From the NCBI RefSeq assembly GCF_028473605.1, contig NZ_CP097267.1, forward strand, positions 4,456,501 through 4,520,500: DNA of 64,000 nt. The letters run 5' to 3'. Shown one piece after another: positions 53,803-64,000 of the stretch; position 1 is the stretch's first letter, and each line of letters begins with the position of its first letter. The notes below the pieces were generated by a model, which had not been told where the DNA came from, did not search any database, and was given only the letters and a program-made list of their open reading frames with translations. This DNA comes from Acidovorax sp. NCPPB 3576. Lineage in GTDB: Bacteria > Pseudomonadota > Gammaproteobacteria > Burkholderiales > Burkholderiaceae_C. A program made the position numbers and the translations under genes.

Positions 53803-55788
53803 TCAGGCCAGCAATGCGTTCACGCGCTTCACATAGGCGGCGGGGTCCTCGGGCAGGCCGCCTTCGGCCAGCAGCGCCTGGTCGAACAGGATGTGCGCCA
53901 GGTCGTGGAAGTGCACGCTGCCATCGAGCTTCTTGACCAGGGCGTGATCGGGGTTCACCTCCAGCACGGGCTTGGACTCGGGCGCCTGCTGGCCGGCCTG
54001 CTTGAGCATGCGCGCCAGCTGGGTGCTCATGCCGTCGTCCTGCACGACCAGGCAGGCGGGCGAATCGACCAGGCGGGTGGTGGCGCGCACGTCGTCGGCC
54101 TTGTCCTTGAGGGCTTCCTTGAGCTTGGCCAGCAGCGGCTTGAAGGCCTCGGCGGCTTCCTCGGCGGCCTTCTTCTCGGCCTCGTCCTGCAGCTTGCCCA
54201 GATCGACCGCGCCCTTGGCCACGGACTGCAGCGGGGTGCCATCGAAGTCCTGCAGGTAGTTCAGCGCCCATTCGTCCACGCGGTCGGTCATCAGGAGCAC
54301 CTCGATGCCCTTTTTCTTGAAGACTTCGAGCTGCGGGCTGTTCTTGGCGGCGGCCAGCGTGTCGGCGGTGATGTAGTAGATGGCGTCCTGGCCGTCCTTC
54401 ATGCGCGCCTTGTAGTCGGCGAACGAGACGGTGACCGCATCGCTTTGCGTGGAGGCGAAGCGCAGCAGCTTGGCCAGGCGCTCGCGGTTGCCGAAGTCCT
54501 CGCCCAGGCCTTCCTTGAGCACGGCGCCGAACTCGGCGTAGAAGGCCGTGTACTTGCCTTCCTTGGCCTTGTCCTCGTCGCTCACCACATCGGTCACGCC
54601 GTCGGCGCCTTCGCCGGCAGTGTGCCTGTCGTGCTTGGCCAGGTCTTCCAGCATGCCGAGCACGCGCTTGGTGGAGCCTTCGCGGATGGCGCGCACGTCG
54701 CGGCTTTCCTGCAGCAGTTCGCGGCTCACGTTGAGCGGCAGGTCGCTGGAGTCGATCACGCCCTTCACGAAGCGCAGGTAGGTGGGCATCAGCGCCTCGG
54801 CGTCGTCCATGATGAACACGCGCTTGACGTACAGCTTCACGCCGGCCTTCTTGTCGCGGTTCCACAGGTCGAACGGCGCCTTGGCGGGCACGTACAGCAG
54901 TTGCGTGTACTCGGTGTTGCCCTCCACGCGGTTGTGGCTCCAGGTCAGCGGGTTCTCGTGGTCGTGGCTGATGGCCTTGTAGAAGTCCTGGTACTGCTCT
55001 TCGGTGATGTCCTTCTTGGGGCGGGTCCACAGGGCGCTGGCCTTGTTGACGGTTTCCCACTCGCCGGTCTTGACCATGCCGCCGGGCTGGCGGCCGCCGT
55101 TTTCGTCGGCGGGGTTGATCAGCTCGCCCTCTTTCCACTCTTCCTTTGCCATCAGGATGGGCAGGCTGATGTGGTCGGAATACTTGCCGATGATGGACTT
55201 GATCTTCCAGGCGTTCAGGAACTCTTCGGCGTCGTCGCGCAGGTGCAGGATGATGCTGGTGCCGCGCTCGGGGCGGGTGATGGTCTCGACCTCGAAGTCG
55301 CCCGTGCCGCCGCTGATCCAGCGCACGCCTTCTTGCGCGGGCAGGCCGGCGCGGCGCGATTCCACGGTGATCTTGTCGGCCACGATGAAGCCGGAATAAA
55401 AGCCCACGCCGAACTGCCCGATCAATTGGCCCTGCTCGGACGCCGTGGTCTTCTGGTCGCCCGAGAGCTTGCCCATGAAGTCCTTGGTGCCGCTCTTGGC
55501 GATGGTGCCCAGGTGGTCGATGGCCTCCTGCTGGCTCATGCCGATGCCGTTGTCGGTGATGGTCAGCGTCTTGGCGTCCTTGTCGAAGGCCACGCGCACT
55601 TCGAGGTTGGGCGCGTCTTCGTACAGGTCGTTGTCGTTGAGGGCCTCGAAACGCAGCTTGTCGCAGGCGTCGGACGCATTGGAGATCAGCTCGCGCAGGA
55701 AGATTTCCTGGTTGGAGTACAGCGAATGCGTGACCAGGTGCAGCAGTTGCGCCACTTCGGCCTGAAAGGAATGGGTCTGTTTGCTCAT
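53803..55788 (-). CDS. htpG: Hsp90-family molecular chaperone HtpG
   Basis: 661 residues, slightly longer than Escherichia coli HtpG (624). The N-terminal ATPase domain has [31 protein letters not shown] and [11 protein letters not shown]; the middle domain has [16 protein letters not shown] and [11 protein letters not shown]; the C-terminal dimerisation domain follows. ATP-dependent chaperone in the cytoplasm. ATG 55788 ([16 protein letters not shown]) is the family start; the open frame upstream is shadow sequence. Monocistronic, with a terminator after it. Confidence 0.97.
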   Translation of the reverse strand: MSKQTHSFQAEVAQLLHLVTHSLYSNQEIFLRELISNASDACDKLRFEALNDNDLYEDAPNLEVRVAFDKDAKTLTITDNGIGMSQQEAIDHLGTIAKSGTKDFMGKLSGDQKTTASEQGQLIGQFGVGFYSGFIVADKITVESRRAGLPAQEGVRWISGGTGDFEVETITRPERGTSIILHLRDDAEEFLNAWKIKSIIGKYSDHISLPILMAKEEWKEGELINPADENGGRQPGGMVKTGEWETVNKASALWTRPKKDITEEQYQDFYKAISHDHENPLTWSHNRVEGNTEYTQLLYVPAKAPFDLWNRDKKAGVKLYVKRVFIMDDAEALMPTYLRFVKGVIDSSDLPLNVSRELLQESRDVRAIREGSTKRVLGMLEDLAKHDRHTAGEGADGVTDVVSDEDKAKEGKYTAFYAEFGAVLKEGLGEDFGNRERLAKLLRFASTQSDAVTVSFADYKARMKDGQDAIYYITADTLAAAKNSPQLEVFKKKGIEVLLMTDRVDEWALNYLQDFDGTPLQSVAKGAVDLGKLQDEAEKKAAEEAAEAFKPLLAKLKEALKDKADDVRATTRLVDSPACLVVQDDGMSTQLARMLKQAGQQAPESKPVLEVNPDHALVKKLDGSVHFHDLAHILFDQALLAEGGLPEDPAAYVKRVNALLA

Positions 55789-55993
55789 GGTGTGGATTGG
55801 GAGGTCGGGGTCATTCACAAAAAGAGGGACGCCCCGGCAGTTCGGGGCAGGCGCCGCATTATCAAGGCTGCAGGGTTCGGCCCTGCCCCAAGGGCGCCCG
55901 CGGCCATTGAACTCCGGCTGCGTGCCCCGTTCCAAGCCGCGATCCCGCCCCCGGCCCGGGGTGGCCTGCCTCCCTGACGACGGAATCCGATCC

Positions 55994-57301
55994 ATGCGCA
56001 AACTCCAGAACCTGCTTCGCAGGCACCTGCCGATGGCGGCGTGCCTGGCCCTGCTGCTGGGCCCCACCCCGCCGCTGTGGGCCCAGGCCACGGGCCGGCC
56101 CGATGGCTTCGCCGCCGGGGTCACCGGCGGCGGCCAGGGCGAAGTGGTGCGCCCCACCTCGCTGGACGGCCTGGAACGCGCGCTGTGCCAGCGCGCCGAG
56201 GGCCAGCGGTGCACCGACGACACACCGCGCGTGATCGTGCTGGACCGCCTGTTCGACTTCCGGGGTTCGCTGCAGGCCCATGGCTCCGCCACCACCACCG
56301 AGGCCGGGTGCCTGGCTGTCGACTGCAAGGACAACCCACCGGGCCAGGGCGGCCAGGGCGGCCGGGGTGGGCAGTGGGCCCTGAACGTCGCCCACTTCTG
56401 CGATGGCCGCCCGGCCGCCCCGGTGAGCTACGACAACGCCGGGCGCCGCCCCCTGCCCGTGGGCTCCAACAAGACCCTCGTCGGCCTGGGGCGCAACGCG
56501 GGCCTCCAGGGCCGGGGCCTGCGGATCGGCGATGGCAACCGCAACGTCATCGTGCAGAACCTTCGCATCACCGACATCAACCCGGGCGTCGTCTGGGGCG
56601 GCGATGCGCTGACCATCGACGGCGCCGACGGCGTGTGGGTGGACCACAGCCTGTTCGCACGGATCGGCCGCCAGATGGTGGTGACGGGCTTCGGCAGCGC
56701 CACGCACGTCACCCTGTCCCACAACGAGTTCGACGGGCGCACCGACCACTCGGCCACCTGCGACGGCCACCACTACTGGCTGTGGCTGTTCCTGGGCGCA
56801 CAGGACACGATCACCGTGGCCCGCAACTACATCCACGACACCTCGGGCCGCGGGCCGCATGCGGGCGGCATGAAGAACGCCACCGTGGCCGCGCACCTGG
56901 TCAACAACTATTTCGAGAACATCAGCGGCGAAGGCGCGGCCATGCCCCTGACGGCCACGGCCCGCCTGTTGATGGAGGGCAACTATTTCGACCACGTGAC
57001 CTGGCCCGTGTACCGCTACCCGCACGCGCCCGGCCCGGGCCCGGCCTTCGCCCCGTTCGCCAGGCAGGCCGACCCGCGCAACGGCCTGTGCCGCCAGGCC
57101 ATCGGGCGGGACTGCGTGCCCAACGACCAGATCGCCAGCGGCACCGCCGACCCGCCGCCGCTGGATGCGCCGGCGATCAGCGCTTTCGGTGCGTGGCGGG
57201 ACTCGCTGGTCGCGCCGGAATCCGCCGCCGAGACGGCCCGCTCGGTGCGCCGGCAAGCGGGCGTCGGGGTGATCGGCACCACCGGGGGCACTTCGCCCTG
57301 A
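55994..57301 (+). CDS. Secreted pectate/pectin lyase, PL1 family
   Basis: 435 residues with a signal peptide ([19 protein letters not shown]). The mature part is a right-handed beta-helix enzyme with family markers [43 protein letters not shown] and [16 protein letters not shown]1 enzymes cut polygalacturonate by calcium-dependent beta-elimination. Exported probably by Sec and type II secretion, it would soften plant cell walls. ATG 55994 is set by the signal peptide. No PIP box was found upstream. It is convergent with the pseudouridine synthase gene; a repeat copy lies between. Confidence 0.92.
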   Translation: MRKLQNLLRRHLPMAACLALLLGPTPPLWAQATGRPDGFAAGVTGGGQGEVVRPTSLDGLERALCQRAEGQRCTDDTPRVIVLDRLFDFRGSLQAHGSATTTEAGCLAVDCKDNPPGQGGQGGRGGQWALNVAHFCDGRPAAPVSYDNAGRRPLPVGSNKTLVGLGRNAGLQGRGLRIGDGNRNVIVQNLRITDINPGVVWGGDALTIDGADGVWVDHSLFARIGRQMVVTGFGSATHVTLSHNEFDGRTDHSATCDGHHYWLWLFLGAQDTITVARNYIHDTSGRGPHAGGMKNATVAAHLVNNYFENISGEGAAMPLTATARLLMEGNYFDHVTWPVYRYPHAPGPGPAFAPFARQADPRNGLCRQAIGRDCVPNDQIASGTADPPPLDAPAISAFGAWRDSLVAPESAAETARSVRRQAGVGVIGTTGGTSP

Positions 57302-57317
57302 ACACGCCCCGGAGAAT

Positions 57318-57358
57318 GCTATTAATTCAATAGCAAACAAGGCATGTTTCACTAGGGC
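57318..57358. repeat. Copy 6 of the 17-bp palindrome with an inverted CTAG tail
   Basis: GCTAT (57318–57322), seven A/T-rich bases, ATAGC (57330–57334), then CACTAGGGC (57350–57358), the tail in reverse orientation. It lies between convergent genes. Confidence 0.75.
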
Positions 57359-57423
57359 ATGGCATCAAAAACATCCAAAACCCTGCCACCAGCGCCGCCG
57401 GCGGCATGCCCCGGCCCGGGGCT

Positions 57424-58494
57424 TCAGAACTTCTCGTTCGCCCCCAGGTAGCGCCACTGCCCCACCGGCAGGTTGCCCAGGGTGATGCGGCCGATGCGGA
57501 TGCGCTTCAAGCCCACCACCTTCAGGCCCACCAGCTCGCACATGCGGCGGATCTGGCGCTTCTTGCCTTCTTGCAGCACGAAACGCAGTTGCTCGGGGTT
57601 CTGCCAGTCCACGCGCGCTGGCTTGAGCGGCTGGCCATCCAGGGCCAGGCCGTGGCACAGGCGGGCCAGCTGGTCGGCGGGAAAGGCGTCCTGCACGTTC
57701 AGCGCCACGTCGCCGTACTGCACGCGCACGAGGTATTCCTTCTCGACGCCGGAGTCCTCGCCGATCAACTGGCGGGCCACGCGGCCGTCCTGCGTGAGCA
57801 CGAGCAGGCCGACGGAGTCGATGTCCAGCCGCCCGCAGGGCGCCAGGCCCCGCAGTTGCGGCGGCGAAAAGCGCATGCGGCTCGGGTCCTCGCGCCAGTG
57901 CGTGCGCGGGTTGATCAGCGCCACGGCGGGCGTGTGCCCGTCCTCGGCCTGGCCGCTCACGTAGCCCATGGGCTTGTGCATCAGGATGGTGACCTTCTGG
58001 TCCTGAAAGCCCTGCGCCACGCGCTCGACCTCGATGCGGTCGGTGGGTGTGACCTGCAGCCCCATCGGCGCGACCTGGCCGTTGACCTTGACCCAGCCCT
58101 GCGCGATCCAGTCGTCGGCCTCGCGGCGCGAGCACAGGCCCAGTTCGGCCATGCGCTTGTTCAGGCGCGAGGTGCCGCCCTCGCCCGCCGGGGCCGCGGC
58201 AGCGGGGCCACGGCGTTCGGGCGGGCGGCCTGGCGCGGCGGCGGCCCCGCGCGGGGCGGTGGCGGGCTGCGGCGCGCGCGCGCGGTCGGACGATCGGGGT
58301 TCCTGCCAGGGTTCTGGCCGGGAGGGGGCGCGGGGTGGGACGCGAGAGGGGGCGCGCGGCGATGCGCCGGGGAACGGTCGGGCCGCAGGGCCGGCGTTGG
58401 CGCGGCTGGCCGACGGCACCGCAGGAGCGGACGGCGCGGCCTGGGCGGCGGCTGGGGGAAGGGAGAGGCGGCGGCGGGGCGGCGAATCGGACAT
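57424..58494 (-). CDS. 23S rRNA pseudouridine synthase, RsuA/RluB/RluF family
   Basis: 356 residues. The first ~110 are a disordered Pro/Ala/Arg tail. Then an S4 RNA-binding domain (RLNKRMAELGLCSRREADDWI) and the catalytic domain with GRLDIDSVGLLVLTQDG, where the Asp of GRLD is the nucleophile, plus EKEYLVRV and EGKKRQIRRM. It converts a specific uridine of large-subunit rRNA to pseudouridine. KPMGYVSGQ and the general layout suggest RluF more than RluB, but I leave the symbol open. It starts 5 bp after the GGDEF/EAL stop, so it may share that transcript. Confidence 0.9.
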   Translation of the reverse strand: MSDSPPRRRLSLPPAAAQAAPSAPAVPSASRANAGPAARPFPGASPRAPSRVPPRAPSRPEPWQEPRSSDRARAPQPATAPRGAAAAPGRPPERRGPAAAAPAGEGGTSRLNKRMAELGLCSRREADDWIAQGWVKVNGQVAPMGLQVTPTDRIEVERVAQGFQDQKVTILMHKPMGYVSGQAEDGHTPAVALINPRTHWREDPSRMRFSPPQLRGLAPCGRLDIDSVGLLVLTQDGRVARQLIGEDSGVEKEYLVRVQYGDVALNVQDAFPADQLARLCHGLALDGQPLKPARVDWQNPEQLRFVLQEGKKRQIRRMCELVGLKVVGLKRIRIGRITLGNLPVGQWRYLGANEKF

Positions 58495-58499
58495 GGGCG

Positions 58500-60836
58500 C
58501 TATTTTCGCTCGGCGGCCGCCGCATGCCAGGCGAGAAAGTCATCCATGGGCAACGGCCGGCTGATGTAGTAGCCCTGCGCGTCGTCGCAATGCAGCTCCC
58601 GCAGGCGCTCCAGGACGGAGACGGTCTCCACCCCCTCGGCCACCACGCTCAGGCCCAGGTTGTGGGCCAGGTCGATGGTGGAGCGCACGATCTGCTCGTC
58701 GCCGTTGTCCGAGGCCATGCCGATGACGAAAGACTTGTCGATCTTGAGCTCGTCCACCGGCAGCCGCTTGAGGTACGCCAGCGACGAGTACCCCGTGCCG
58801 AAGTCGTCGATGGACAGCTTGAAGCCCTGCTCGGACAGGCGGTTGAGCATGGCCTCGGCGCGCAGGGGCTCGTCCATGATGGCGCTCTCGGTGATCTCCA
58901 GGCAGAACGACGAGGCGGTCACGCCGTGGCGCGCCAGCAAGGCGCCCAGGCGGTTGCTCAGCTCGGGGTCGAGCAGATCGCGCGTGGACAGGTTGATCGA
59001 GATGCGCAGCGACAGCGGCTGCACCCGCGGCTGCGCCAGAAAGAGCACGGCCTGCTCGAACATCCACAGCGTGAGCTGCCGCACGAAGCCGGTCTGCTCA
59101 GCAAACGGAATGAACTGCAGCGGCGGCACCATGCCGCGCTCGGGGTGCTGCCAGCGCACCAGGGCCTCGGCGGCGGCGCCCGGCTGCCCTGTCAGCGTCA
59201 CCTTGGGCTGCAGGAACAGGCGCAGCTCGTTGCGGTCCACCGCGCGGCGCAGCTCGGTCAGCAGCGAGAGCGAGCCGGCGCTGGAGGAATCCATCGACGG
59301 CTCGTACAGCAGCGCCCCGCTGAGCCGCTGCTTGGCCGCGTACATGGCGATCTCGGCATGGCTGAGCAGGGTATCGGCATCCTGCGCGGGGCCGGGCCAG
59401 CAGGCGATGCCGATGCCCGCGCTCAAATCCACCGCCCGGTCCCCGAAAGCCACCGGCATCTCGAAGGCGCGGATGATGCGCTGGGCCATGTCGCGCGCTG
59501 CCGTGTCGTCGGCGCCGGGCATCAGCATGGCGAACTCGTTGCCGCCCAGGCGGGCGACAACGTCGTGCGGCGAACGCGCCTGCGCGCTGATGCGCTCGGC
59601 CACGGCCTGCAGCAGCCGGTCGCCCAGCGCATAGCCGAGCACGCCGTTCACGTGCTTGAAGCGGTCCAGGTCCAGCGCGATCACGGCCACGGGGCGCCCG
59701 CCGCTGCCGGGGCCGATGGCTTCCATGATGGCGCGGCGAAAGCGCTCCCGGTTGGGCACGCCGGTCAGCCGGTCGGTGTCGGCCAGGCGCAGGATCTCGC
59801 CCTGCTGGCCGGCGATGTCCACCCGCATGCGGTCGAACGAGCGGGCCAGGTTGCCGATCTCGTCATGCCGGCGCGTGTGCTCGATGGGGGCGGCGTAGTC
59901 GCCCTGCGAAAGGCGGTGCGTGGCGGAGACCAGCGAGCGCAGCGGCATCGTCACGCGGCGCGCCATGAAGGCGCTGCCCAGCGCGAAGAGCACCAGGCCG
60001 GCCACGGTGATCACACCCAGCAGGATCTGCAGCCGGCGGTAGGGCGCGACCACATCGTCGATGGAGCGCAGCAGCAGCGCGCGGGCGCTGGTGGCGCCGC
60101 TGTCCAGCCGCACGGGCCGCACCAGCAGCGTCTCGCCGCCGAGCACCTGCTCCCCGCCCATGCGGAAGTCGCGCAGATCCGCCAGGGCGCGCGACGGCAG
60201 CGTGCTCACCGGCACCGCCACGGCGCCGGTGGCGTCGCGGACCTGGATGGCCACGTCCACCGACAGCAGTTGCTGCATCTCGGACACCAGCGTCTCGTTG
60301 ACCGGAAAGCCCATCAGCACCCAGCCCACCAGCAGCGGCGCCCGCATGGGCACCATCACGAACTGGTACGGAATGCCGTGCACCACGGCGATCTGGCTGC
60401 CCTGCGGCTGTGCCACCAGCGCGGGCACGGCCTGGTCCACCGCGCTCTGGTAGTCGGCCGGGGTGCGCGAAGGGCTGGTGGACTGCAGGTGCATGCGGGT
60501 GTCCAGCAGCGCCGTCATCGCGGCGCCGATGCGCGCGCCGTGGTTCTCCAGCACGGACTGGATCGTCTCCGCGTCGCCCGAATTCACCGCGGAGCGAAAT
60601 CCATAGTCGGAGGCCAGCAGCACGGAGGCCTCCTGCAGCCGCACGGCGTTCTGCTCCAGGAGCCAGCGCCAGACGCGTTCGTCCACGTCCAGGCTGCGCT
60701 CGATCTGGGCGCGCGCGTTGCGCACGATGAAGGTCTGCACCACCACAAACCCGGCCGCCTGCACGATCAACAGCAGCAGCAGCGAAATGCCGACGAGCCG
60801 GAAGATCAGGCTGCGGCGCAGCGCACGCAGGTTCAA
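58500..60836 (-). CDS. Membrane GGDEF/EAL protein with periplasmic sensor and HAMP
   Basis: 778 residues. An N-terminal helix (LVGISLLLLLIVQAAGFVVV), a periplasmic dCache-like region (~40–275), a second helix (~285–305), HAMP (~308–360), GGDEF (~370–525) and EAL (~540–775). The cyclase signature is GGNEF, one residue off, so cyclase activity is doubtful. The EAL domain keeps EALVRWQHPE, ESA, DDFGTGYSSLAYL and VAEGVET, so phosphodiesterase is the likely output. No ATG fits; the start is TTG 60836, overlapping the stop of the upstream cupredoxin-like gene as TTGA. That coupling suggests the periplasmic partner works with this sensor. Confidence 0.88.
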   Translation of the reverse strand: MNLRALRRSLIFRLVGISLLLLLIVQAAGFVVVQTFIVRNARAQIERSLDVDERVWRWLLEQNAVRLQEASVLLASDYGFRSAVNSGDAETIQSVLENHGARIGAAMTALLDTRMHLQSTSPSRTPADYQSAVDQAVPALVAQPQGSQIAVVHGIPYQFVMVPMRAPLLVGWVLMGFPVNETLVSEMQQLLSVDVAIQVRDATGAVAVPVSTLPSRALADLRDFRMGGEQVLGGETLLVRPVRLDSGATSARALLLRSIDDVVAPYRRLQILLGVITVAGLVLFALGSAFMARRVTMPLRSLVSATHRLSQGDYAAPIEHTRRHDEIGNLARSFDRMRVDIAGQQGEILRLADTDRLTGVPNRERFRRAIMEAIGPGSGGRPVAVIALDLDRFKHVNGVLGYALGDRLLQAVAERISAQARSPHDVVARLGGNEFAMLMPGADDTAARDMAQRIIRAFEMPVAFGDRAVDLSAGIGIACWPGPAQDADTLLSHAEIAMYAAKQRLSGALLYEPSMDSSSAGSLSLLTELRRAVDRNELRLFLQPKVTLTGQPGAAAEALVRWQHPERGMVPPLQFIPFAEQTGFVRQLTLWMFEQAVLFLAQPRVQPLSLRISINLSTRDLLDPELSNRLGALLARHGVTASSFCLEITESAIMDEPLRAEAMLNRLSEQGFKLSIDDFGTGYSSLAYLKRLPVDELKIDKSFVIGMASDNGDEQIVRSTIDLAHNLGLSVVAEGVETVSVLERLRELHCDDAQGYYISRPLPMDDFLAWHAAAAERK

Positions 60837-61453
60837 GGGGTCACCCCCGTCAGCCGCACGACCACGGGCGCGATGCCCTCGGCCACCGCAAGGGGCTGTG
60901 CATAGGCGGCGGCGCCCACCGGAAGCCCCGCATGCCACACGCGCAGCGTGTAGTTGCCCGCGGGCACCTTCTCGATGCGCGCGCTGCCGAACGGCGGGGC
61001 GCCCTGGGCGAAATAGGGTGTTTCCAGCACCAGGATCCAGGCCACCATCTGGTCGTGGATGTTGCAGCCGAGCACCACGACGCCCGGCCGGTCGAAGAGC
61101 ACGGGGTTGGCCGGCGTGCCGGAATACAGCTGCAATTCGAACTTCTTGGCCGGCGAGAACGAATACACGTGGTGGCGCACGTTGTCCTTGTTGGGAAACC
61201 GCACCTCGGTGCCCACCGTCACCGGCAGCACCTCGGGCACGAAGCGGCGCTTCAGTTGCCCCATGTCCTGCTGGGCCATCGGGCGCACCAGCTTGTGCGC
61301 CTCGGGCGAGTCCAGGAACACCACCGCTCCCAGCAGCGGCTTGCCCGCGCCGTCCTGCACGGTCACCTGGACCTCCGCGGCCATTGCCGGCAACGTCACC
61401 GCACAGAGCATGGCGACCATGCTCCGAGACAGGGGCGAGCGAAGTCGGGTCAT
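60833..61453 (-). CDS. Periplasmic cupredoxin-like protein (methylamine-utilisation type)
   Basis: 206 residues with a signal peptide (SMVAMLCAVTLPAMAA). The mature fold looks like a plastocyanin-type beta-sandwich: VTVQDGAGKPLLGAVVFLDS, VTVGTEVRFPNKDNVRHHVYSFS, VVVLGCNIHDQMVAWILV. The conserved HH near DNVRHHV, the Cys in LGCNIHD and the following His are the usual type 1 copper ligands. ATG 61453 has GGAAGGAA upstream. Its stop overlaps the TTG start of the GGDEF/EAL sensor, so it may bind copper or a redox signal for that sensor; this is inference. Confidence 0.83.
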   Translation of the reverse strand: MTRLRSPLSRSMVAMLCAVTLPAMAAEVQVTVQDGAGKPLLGAVVFLDSPEAHKLVRPMAQQDMGQLKRRFVPEVLPVTVGTEVRFPNKDNVRHHVYSFSPAKKFELQLYSGTPANPVLFDRPGVVVLGCNIHDQMVAWILVLETPYFAQGAPPFGSARIEKVPAGNYTLRVWHAGLPVGAAAYAQPLAVAEGIAPVVVRLTGVTP

Positions 61454-61541
61454 GGGGCCGGTTCCTTCCAGAAAAATGTAACAAGGCGGCGGCAGATCGA
61501 ACCACGCCGAAGTGGAATGCGCAAAAATGGCACGGCGCTAC

Positions 61542-61558
61542 GCTACCAAATAAATAGC
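61542..61558. repeat. Copy 7 of the 17-bp GCTA-N7-ATAGC palindrome
   Basis: GCTAC (61542–61546), seven A/T-rich bases, ATAGC (61554–61558). It lies in the divergent gap between the cupredoxin-like gene and the chemoreceptor. No CTAG tail. Confidence 0.65.
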
Positions 61559-61773
61559 AACAGAACGATGCATTTAATAAGATATGGGCGATTAAATCAA
61601 TTCACTCACCGGCACCGCTCACGGGAGACTTTAGGGGCAGATACTCCTTGGTGGGTTCCTCATATGTAACATTACTGCGTTGCCGACCACCGCCCGGACG
61701 GCGACGCGCACCGACCACTGGCACTGCTTTTGCTGTGCATTTCGTTCAAAGGCCATCGGCCACGGAAAACACC

Positions 61774-63381
61774 ATGCAGACCGCTTCGTTCTTCAAGACC
61801 TTCTCCATCTCCCGCCGGCTGTTCCTGGGGTTCGGCTGCATGCTGGCACTGCTCATCGCAGTGGCCGCCGTGGCCCACGCCTCGCTGAACGAGGTCAACC
61901 AGCAGATGCAGCAGATGACCGGGGCCAGCGCCGCCAAGATGCGGCTGGTCAACAGCATGCTGGAGAACGTGAGCGCCATCGGCATCCAGGGGCGGTCGGC
62001 CGCGATGCTCGGCGAGGTCGATCCCAAGAGCGCCGATGAACAGACCCGACGGGTCGGCCAGGCGCTGCAGCGCTATGCCGCGCAAGAGACCGAACTGGCG
62101 ACGCTGCTCGATTCCGGCGCCACGGCGGCCGAGCGCCAGCTGCAGACCGACATCCAGGCCCTGGCGCGCAAGACCCGGCCCGAGCTGGACACGGCGCTCA
62201 AGGCCATCGCAGACGGCGACACGGTGAGCGCCACGCTCTCGCTCATGACGCGGGTGGCCCCGGCCGAGGCCGCCTGGCGCGACAAGCTGGCCGAACTGGT
62301 GCAGCTGCAAAACACCCTCAACACCGAGGCCGCCGCCGGCGCGTCGCGCATGGAAGACCGGGCCCGCGCCATCGGCGGCGCCCTGGTGGCGCTGGCCATC
62401 GTGCTGGGCGCATTGATTGCCTGGCGCACCACGGCCAGCATCACCCAGCCCATCGGGCGGGCCGTGGTGGTGGCCGAGCGCATCGCGCGCGGCGACCTCA
62501 CCTCGCGCGTGGAAGTGCGCATCCAGGACGAAACGGGCCGTCTGCTGGACGCCATCGCCGCCATGCAGGAGCAACTGCGCTCGCTGGTGGGCGGCATCGG
62601 CACCACGGCCGATTCCATCCTGCTGGCCAGCTCCGAAGTGGCTTCGGGCAACCTCGACCTGAGCCAGCGCACCGAGCAGACCTCCAGCAACCTGCAGCAG
62701 GCGGCATCGGCCCTGGAAGACCTGACGCACACCGTGCAGCAGAGCGCCGACGCAGCCCGCCAGGCCAACCAGATGACCGCCGCCGCATCGCAGGTGGCAG
62801 AACGCGGCGGCGAGGTGGTCTCGCAGGTGGTGCGCACCATGGACGTGATCAGCGCCAGCTCGCGCAAGATCGCCGACATCATCAGCGTGATCGACGGCAT
62901 CGCCTTCCAGACCAACATCCTGGCGCTGAACGCCGCCGTGGAAGCCGCCCGCGCGGGCGAGCAGGGCCGCGGCTTCGCCGTGGTGGCCGGCGAGGTGCGG
63001 GCGCTGGCCGGGCGCTCGGCCGATGCCGCGCGCGAAATCAAGGCACTGATCCTGGCGAGCGCCAATCAGGTGCAGGAAGGCACCACGCTGGTGGGCCATG
63101 CGGGTGCCACCATCGGCGAACTGGTGCAGTCGGTGCAGCAGGTGTCGGGCATCATGGCGGAGATCACCGCATCGGCCCGCGAGCAAAGCGACCGCATCGC
63201 CGACGTGAGCCAGTCGGTGGGCGCGCTGGAAACCATGACGCAGCAGAACGCCGCGCTGGTGGAAGAAAGCAGCGCAGCCGCTGGCAGCCTCAAGGACCAG
63301 GCCGGCCGCCTCACGGACATGGTGGGCACCTTCCGCCTGACGCGCACGCCCGAGCTGGCGGCGCCCCTCAGCCGCGCATGA
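61774..63381 (+). CDS. Methyl-accepting chemotaxis protein
   Basis: 535 residues. Helix 1 ([20 protein letters not shown]), a four-helix-bundle periplasmic sensor (~35–195) in the Tar-like style, helix 2 ([16 protein letters not shown]), HAMP (~215–270) and a long signalling coiled coil with the tip [20 protein letters not shown] (~375–395). Methylation regions flank the tip. It transmits ligand binding to CheA/CheW. There is no C-terminal NWETF-like CheR tether. ATG 61774 has GGAAAA upstream. Ligand unknown. Convergent with the Crp-like gene, with a 14-bp 3' overlap. Confidence 0.94.
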   Translation: MQTASFFKTFSISRRLFLGFGCMLALLIAVAAVAHASLNEVNQQMQQMTGASAAKMRLVNSMLENVSAIGIQGRSAAMLGEVDPKSADEQTRRVGQALQRYAAQETELATLLDSGATAAERQLQTDIQALARKTRPELDTALKAIADGDTVSATLSLMTRVAPAEAAWRDKLAELVQLQNTLNTEAAAGASRMEDRARAIGGALVALAIVLGALIAWRTTASITQPIGRAVVVAERIARGDLTSRVEVRIQDETGRLLDAIAAMQEQLRSLVGGIGTTADSILLASSEVASGNLDLSQRTEQTSSNLQQAASALEDLTHTVQQSADAARQANQMTAAASQVAERGGEVVSQVVRTMDVISASSRKIADIISVIDGIAFQTNILALNAAVEAARAGEQGRGFAVVAGEVRALAGRSADAAREIKALILASANQVQEGTTLVGHAGATIGELVQSVQQVSGIMAEITASAREQSDRIADVSQSVGALETMTQQNAALVEESSAAAGSLKDQAGRLTDMVGTFRLTRTPELAAPLSRA

Positions 63382-64000
63382 CCGCCCGCGCATCCGAGGG
63401 CCCCGGCGCACGGATGGCGCGCCGCACGGGTGCCTCGGCCTGCGCGGCGAACACGCTCTCGCGCAGCGCGGGCAGGTCCAGCACCCGCAGCCCGCCGTAT
63501 TCCACGCAGATCGCGCCCTGGGCCTGCAGCTCGGCCAGCGCCTCGTTCACGCGCTGGCGCGACAGCCCCACCAGGTACGCCAGTTCCTGCTGCGTGATGC
63601 GCAGCACCTCGCCCACGCCGGGGTAAAGCACCGGGTTGAACAGCGCTGCCAGGCTGCGCGCCACGCGCACGTCCGGGTTGCCCAGCCGGTCGATCTCGCG
63701 CGCGGCGATGAACTGGCCCAGCCGCTCGTTGAGCTGGTTCATCACGAACCGGTTGAAGCCGATGGAATGGTCCAGCAGCCAGTGGAAGGTGTCGATGGGC
63801 AGGCCCGCCACCACGCTCCTGCGCAGCGCCTGGATGTTGTAGCGGTAGGGCTCGCGCTTGACCGCCGTGCCCTCTCCGAACCACCCGCCCGGGGGCACGC
63901 CGGTGAAGGTCATCGTCTGGCCCTGGGCGTTGTCGGTGCTCATCTTGAGCAGCCCCTCCACCACGCCGAACCAGTAGGTGACCGGCCGGCCCACGCGGCA
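63368..64000 (-). CDS. Crp/Fnr-family transcriptional regulator (5' end outside the window)
   Basis: The frame runs off the right edge, so the N-terminus is missing. The visible 210 codons hold most of the cyclic-nucleotide-type beta-roll ([16 protein letters not shown]), the long dimer helix ([23 protein letters not shown]) and a winged helix-turn-helix ([25 protein letters not shown]). It lacks the cysteine cluster of Fnr in the visible part, and PGGWFGEG differs from the cAMP pocket FFGE-L of Crp, so the effector is uncertain. It is a DNA-binding regulator of unknown regulon. Confidence 0.9.
   Translation of the reverse strand, partial: CRVGRPVTYWFGVVEGLLKMSTDNAQGQTMTFTGVPPGGWFGEGTAVKREPYRYNIQALRRSVVAGLPIDTFHWLLDHSIGFNRFVMNQLNERLGQFIAAREIDRLGNPDVRVARSLAALFNPVLYPGVGEVLRITQQELAYLVGLSRQRVNEALAELQAQGAICVEYGGLRVLDLPALRESVFAAQAEAPVRRAIRAPGPSDARAVMRG

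Noticed and set aside
55789..55993. PIP box upstream of the pectate lyase
   Set aside because: Two TTCGG pentamers occur but about 30 bp apart, not 15; no acceptable match.

Overview
The window is GC-rich DNA from a betaproteobacterium of the family Comamonadaceae. The most likely source is a plant-associated Acidovorax/Paracidovorax (avenae–citrulli type). The evidence is the third-codon GC bias, a fructose PTS of the FruB–FruK–FruA type, three single genes behind textbook plant-inducible-promoter (PIP) boxes, a secreted PL1 pectate lyase, and an exosortase H/IPTL-CTERM system. Both window edges cut genes: a GGDEF/EAL protein on the left and a Crp-like regulator on the right. I saw no tRNA, rRNA, CRISPR array or insertion sequence.

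Layout. 1–4.5 kb: c-di-GMP enzyme, AMP nucleosidase, membrane diguanylate cyclase. 4.6–5.9 kb: PIP box plus HopX/XopE-like effector. 6–12.8 kb: fructose PTS operon and divergent LacI-type regulator. 12.8–18.9 kb: a small secreted protein, then a SiaABCD-like switch operon ending in an EAL protein. 19.2–24.5 kb: purT, then an ABC-2 exporter whose ATPase and permease genes are separated by a lipoprotein/ECF sigma/anti-sigma cassette. 24.6–25.9 kb: a second PIP-box gene with a papain-like protease fold. 26–32 kb: hydroxyacyl-CoA dehydrogenase, ohrR–ohr, phosphoesterase, kinase–UspA fusion, srkA. 32–32.6 kb: a third PIP-box gene. 32.7–41.9 kb: response regulator, a 1,232-residue DUF11/IPTL-CTERM surface protein, and a binding-protein/hybrid-kinase pair. 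41.9–49.2 kb: an Rhs toxin gene with displaced toxin/immunity cassettes. 49.4–52.3 kb: porin, XrtH-associated protein, exosortase H. 52.5–53.7 kb: an amidase gene broken by an 11-bp duplication, with an overlapping secreted partner. 53.8–64 kb: htpG, pectate lyase, rRNA pseudouridine synthase, GGDEF/EAL protein with a cupredoxin-like partner, chemoreceptor, Crp-like regulator.

How it fits together. Three themes recur. The first is host interaction: PIP-controlled candidate effectors, two of them sharing an N-terminal MGNCI acylation module, and a pectate lyase. The second is interbacterial competition: Rhs cassettes and the amidase pair. The third is surface and c-di-GMP control: five GGDEF and/or EAL proteins, the Sia switch, XrtH and its probable DUF11 substrate. 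A small dispersed repeat, GCTA(T/C)-N7-ATAGC (always 17 bp), occurs seven times, mostly between genes and once in frame inside srkA.
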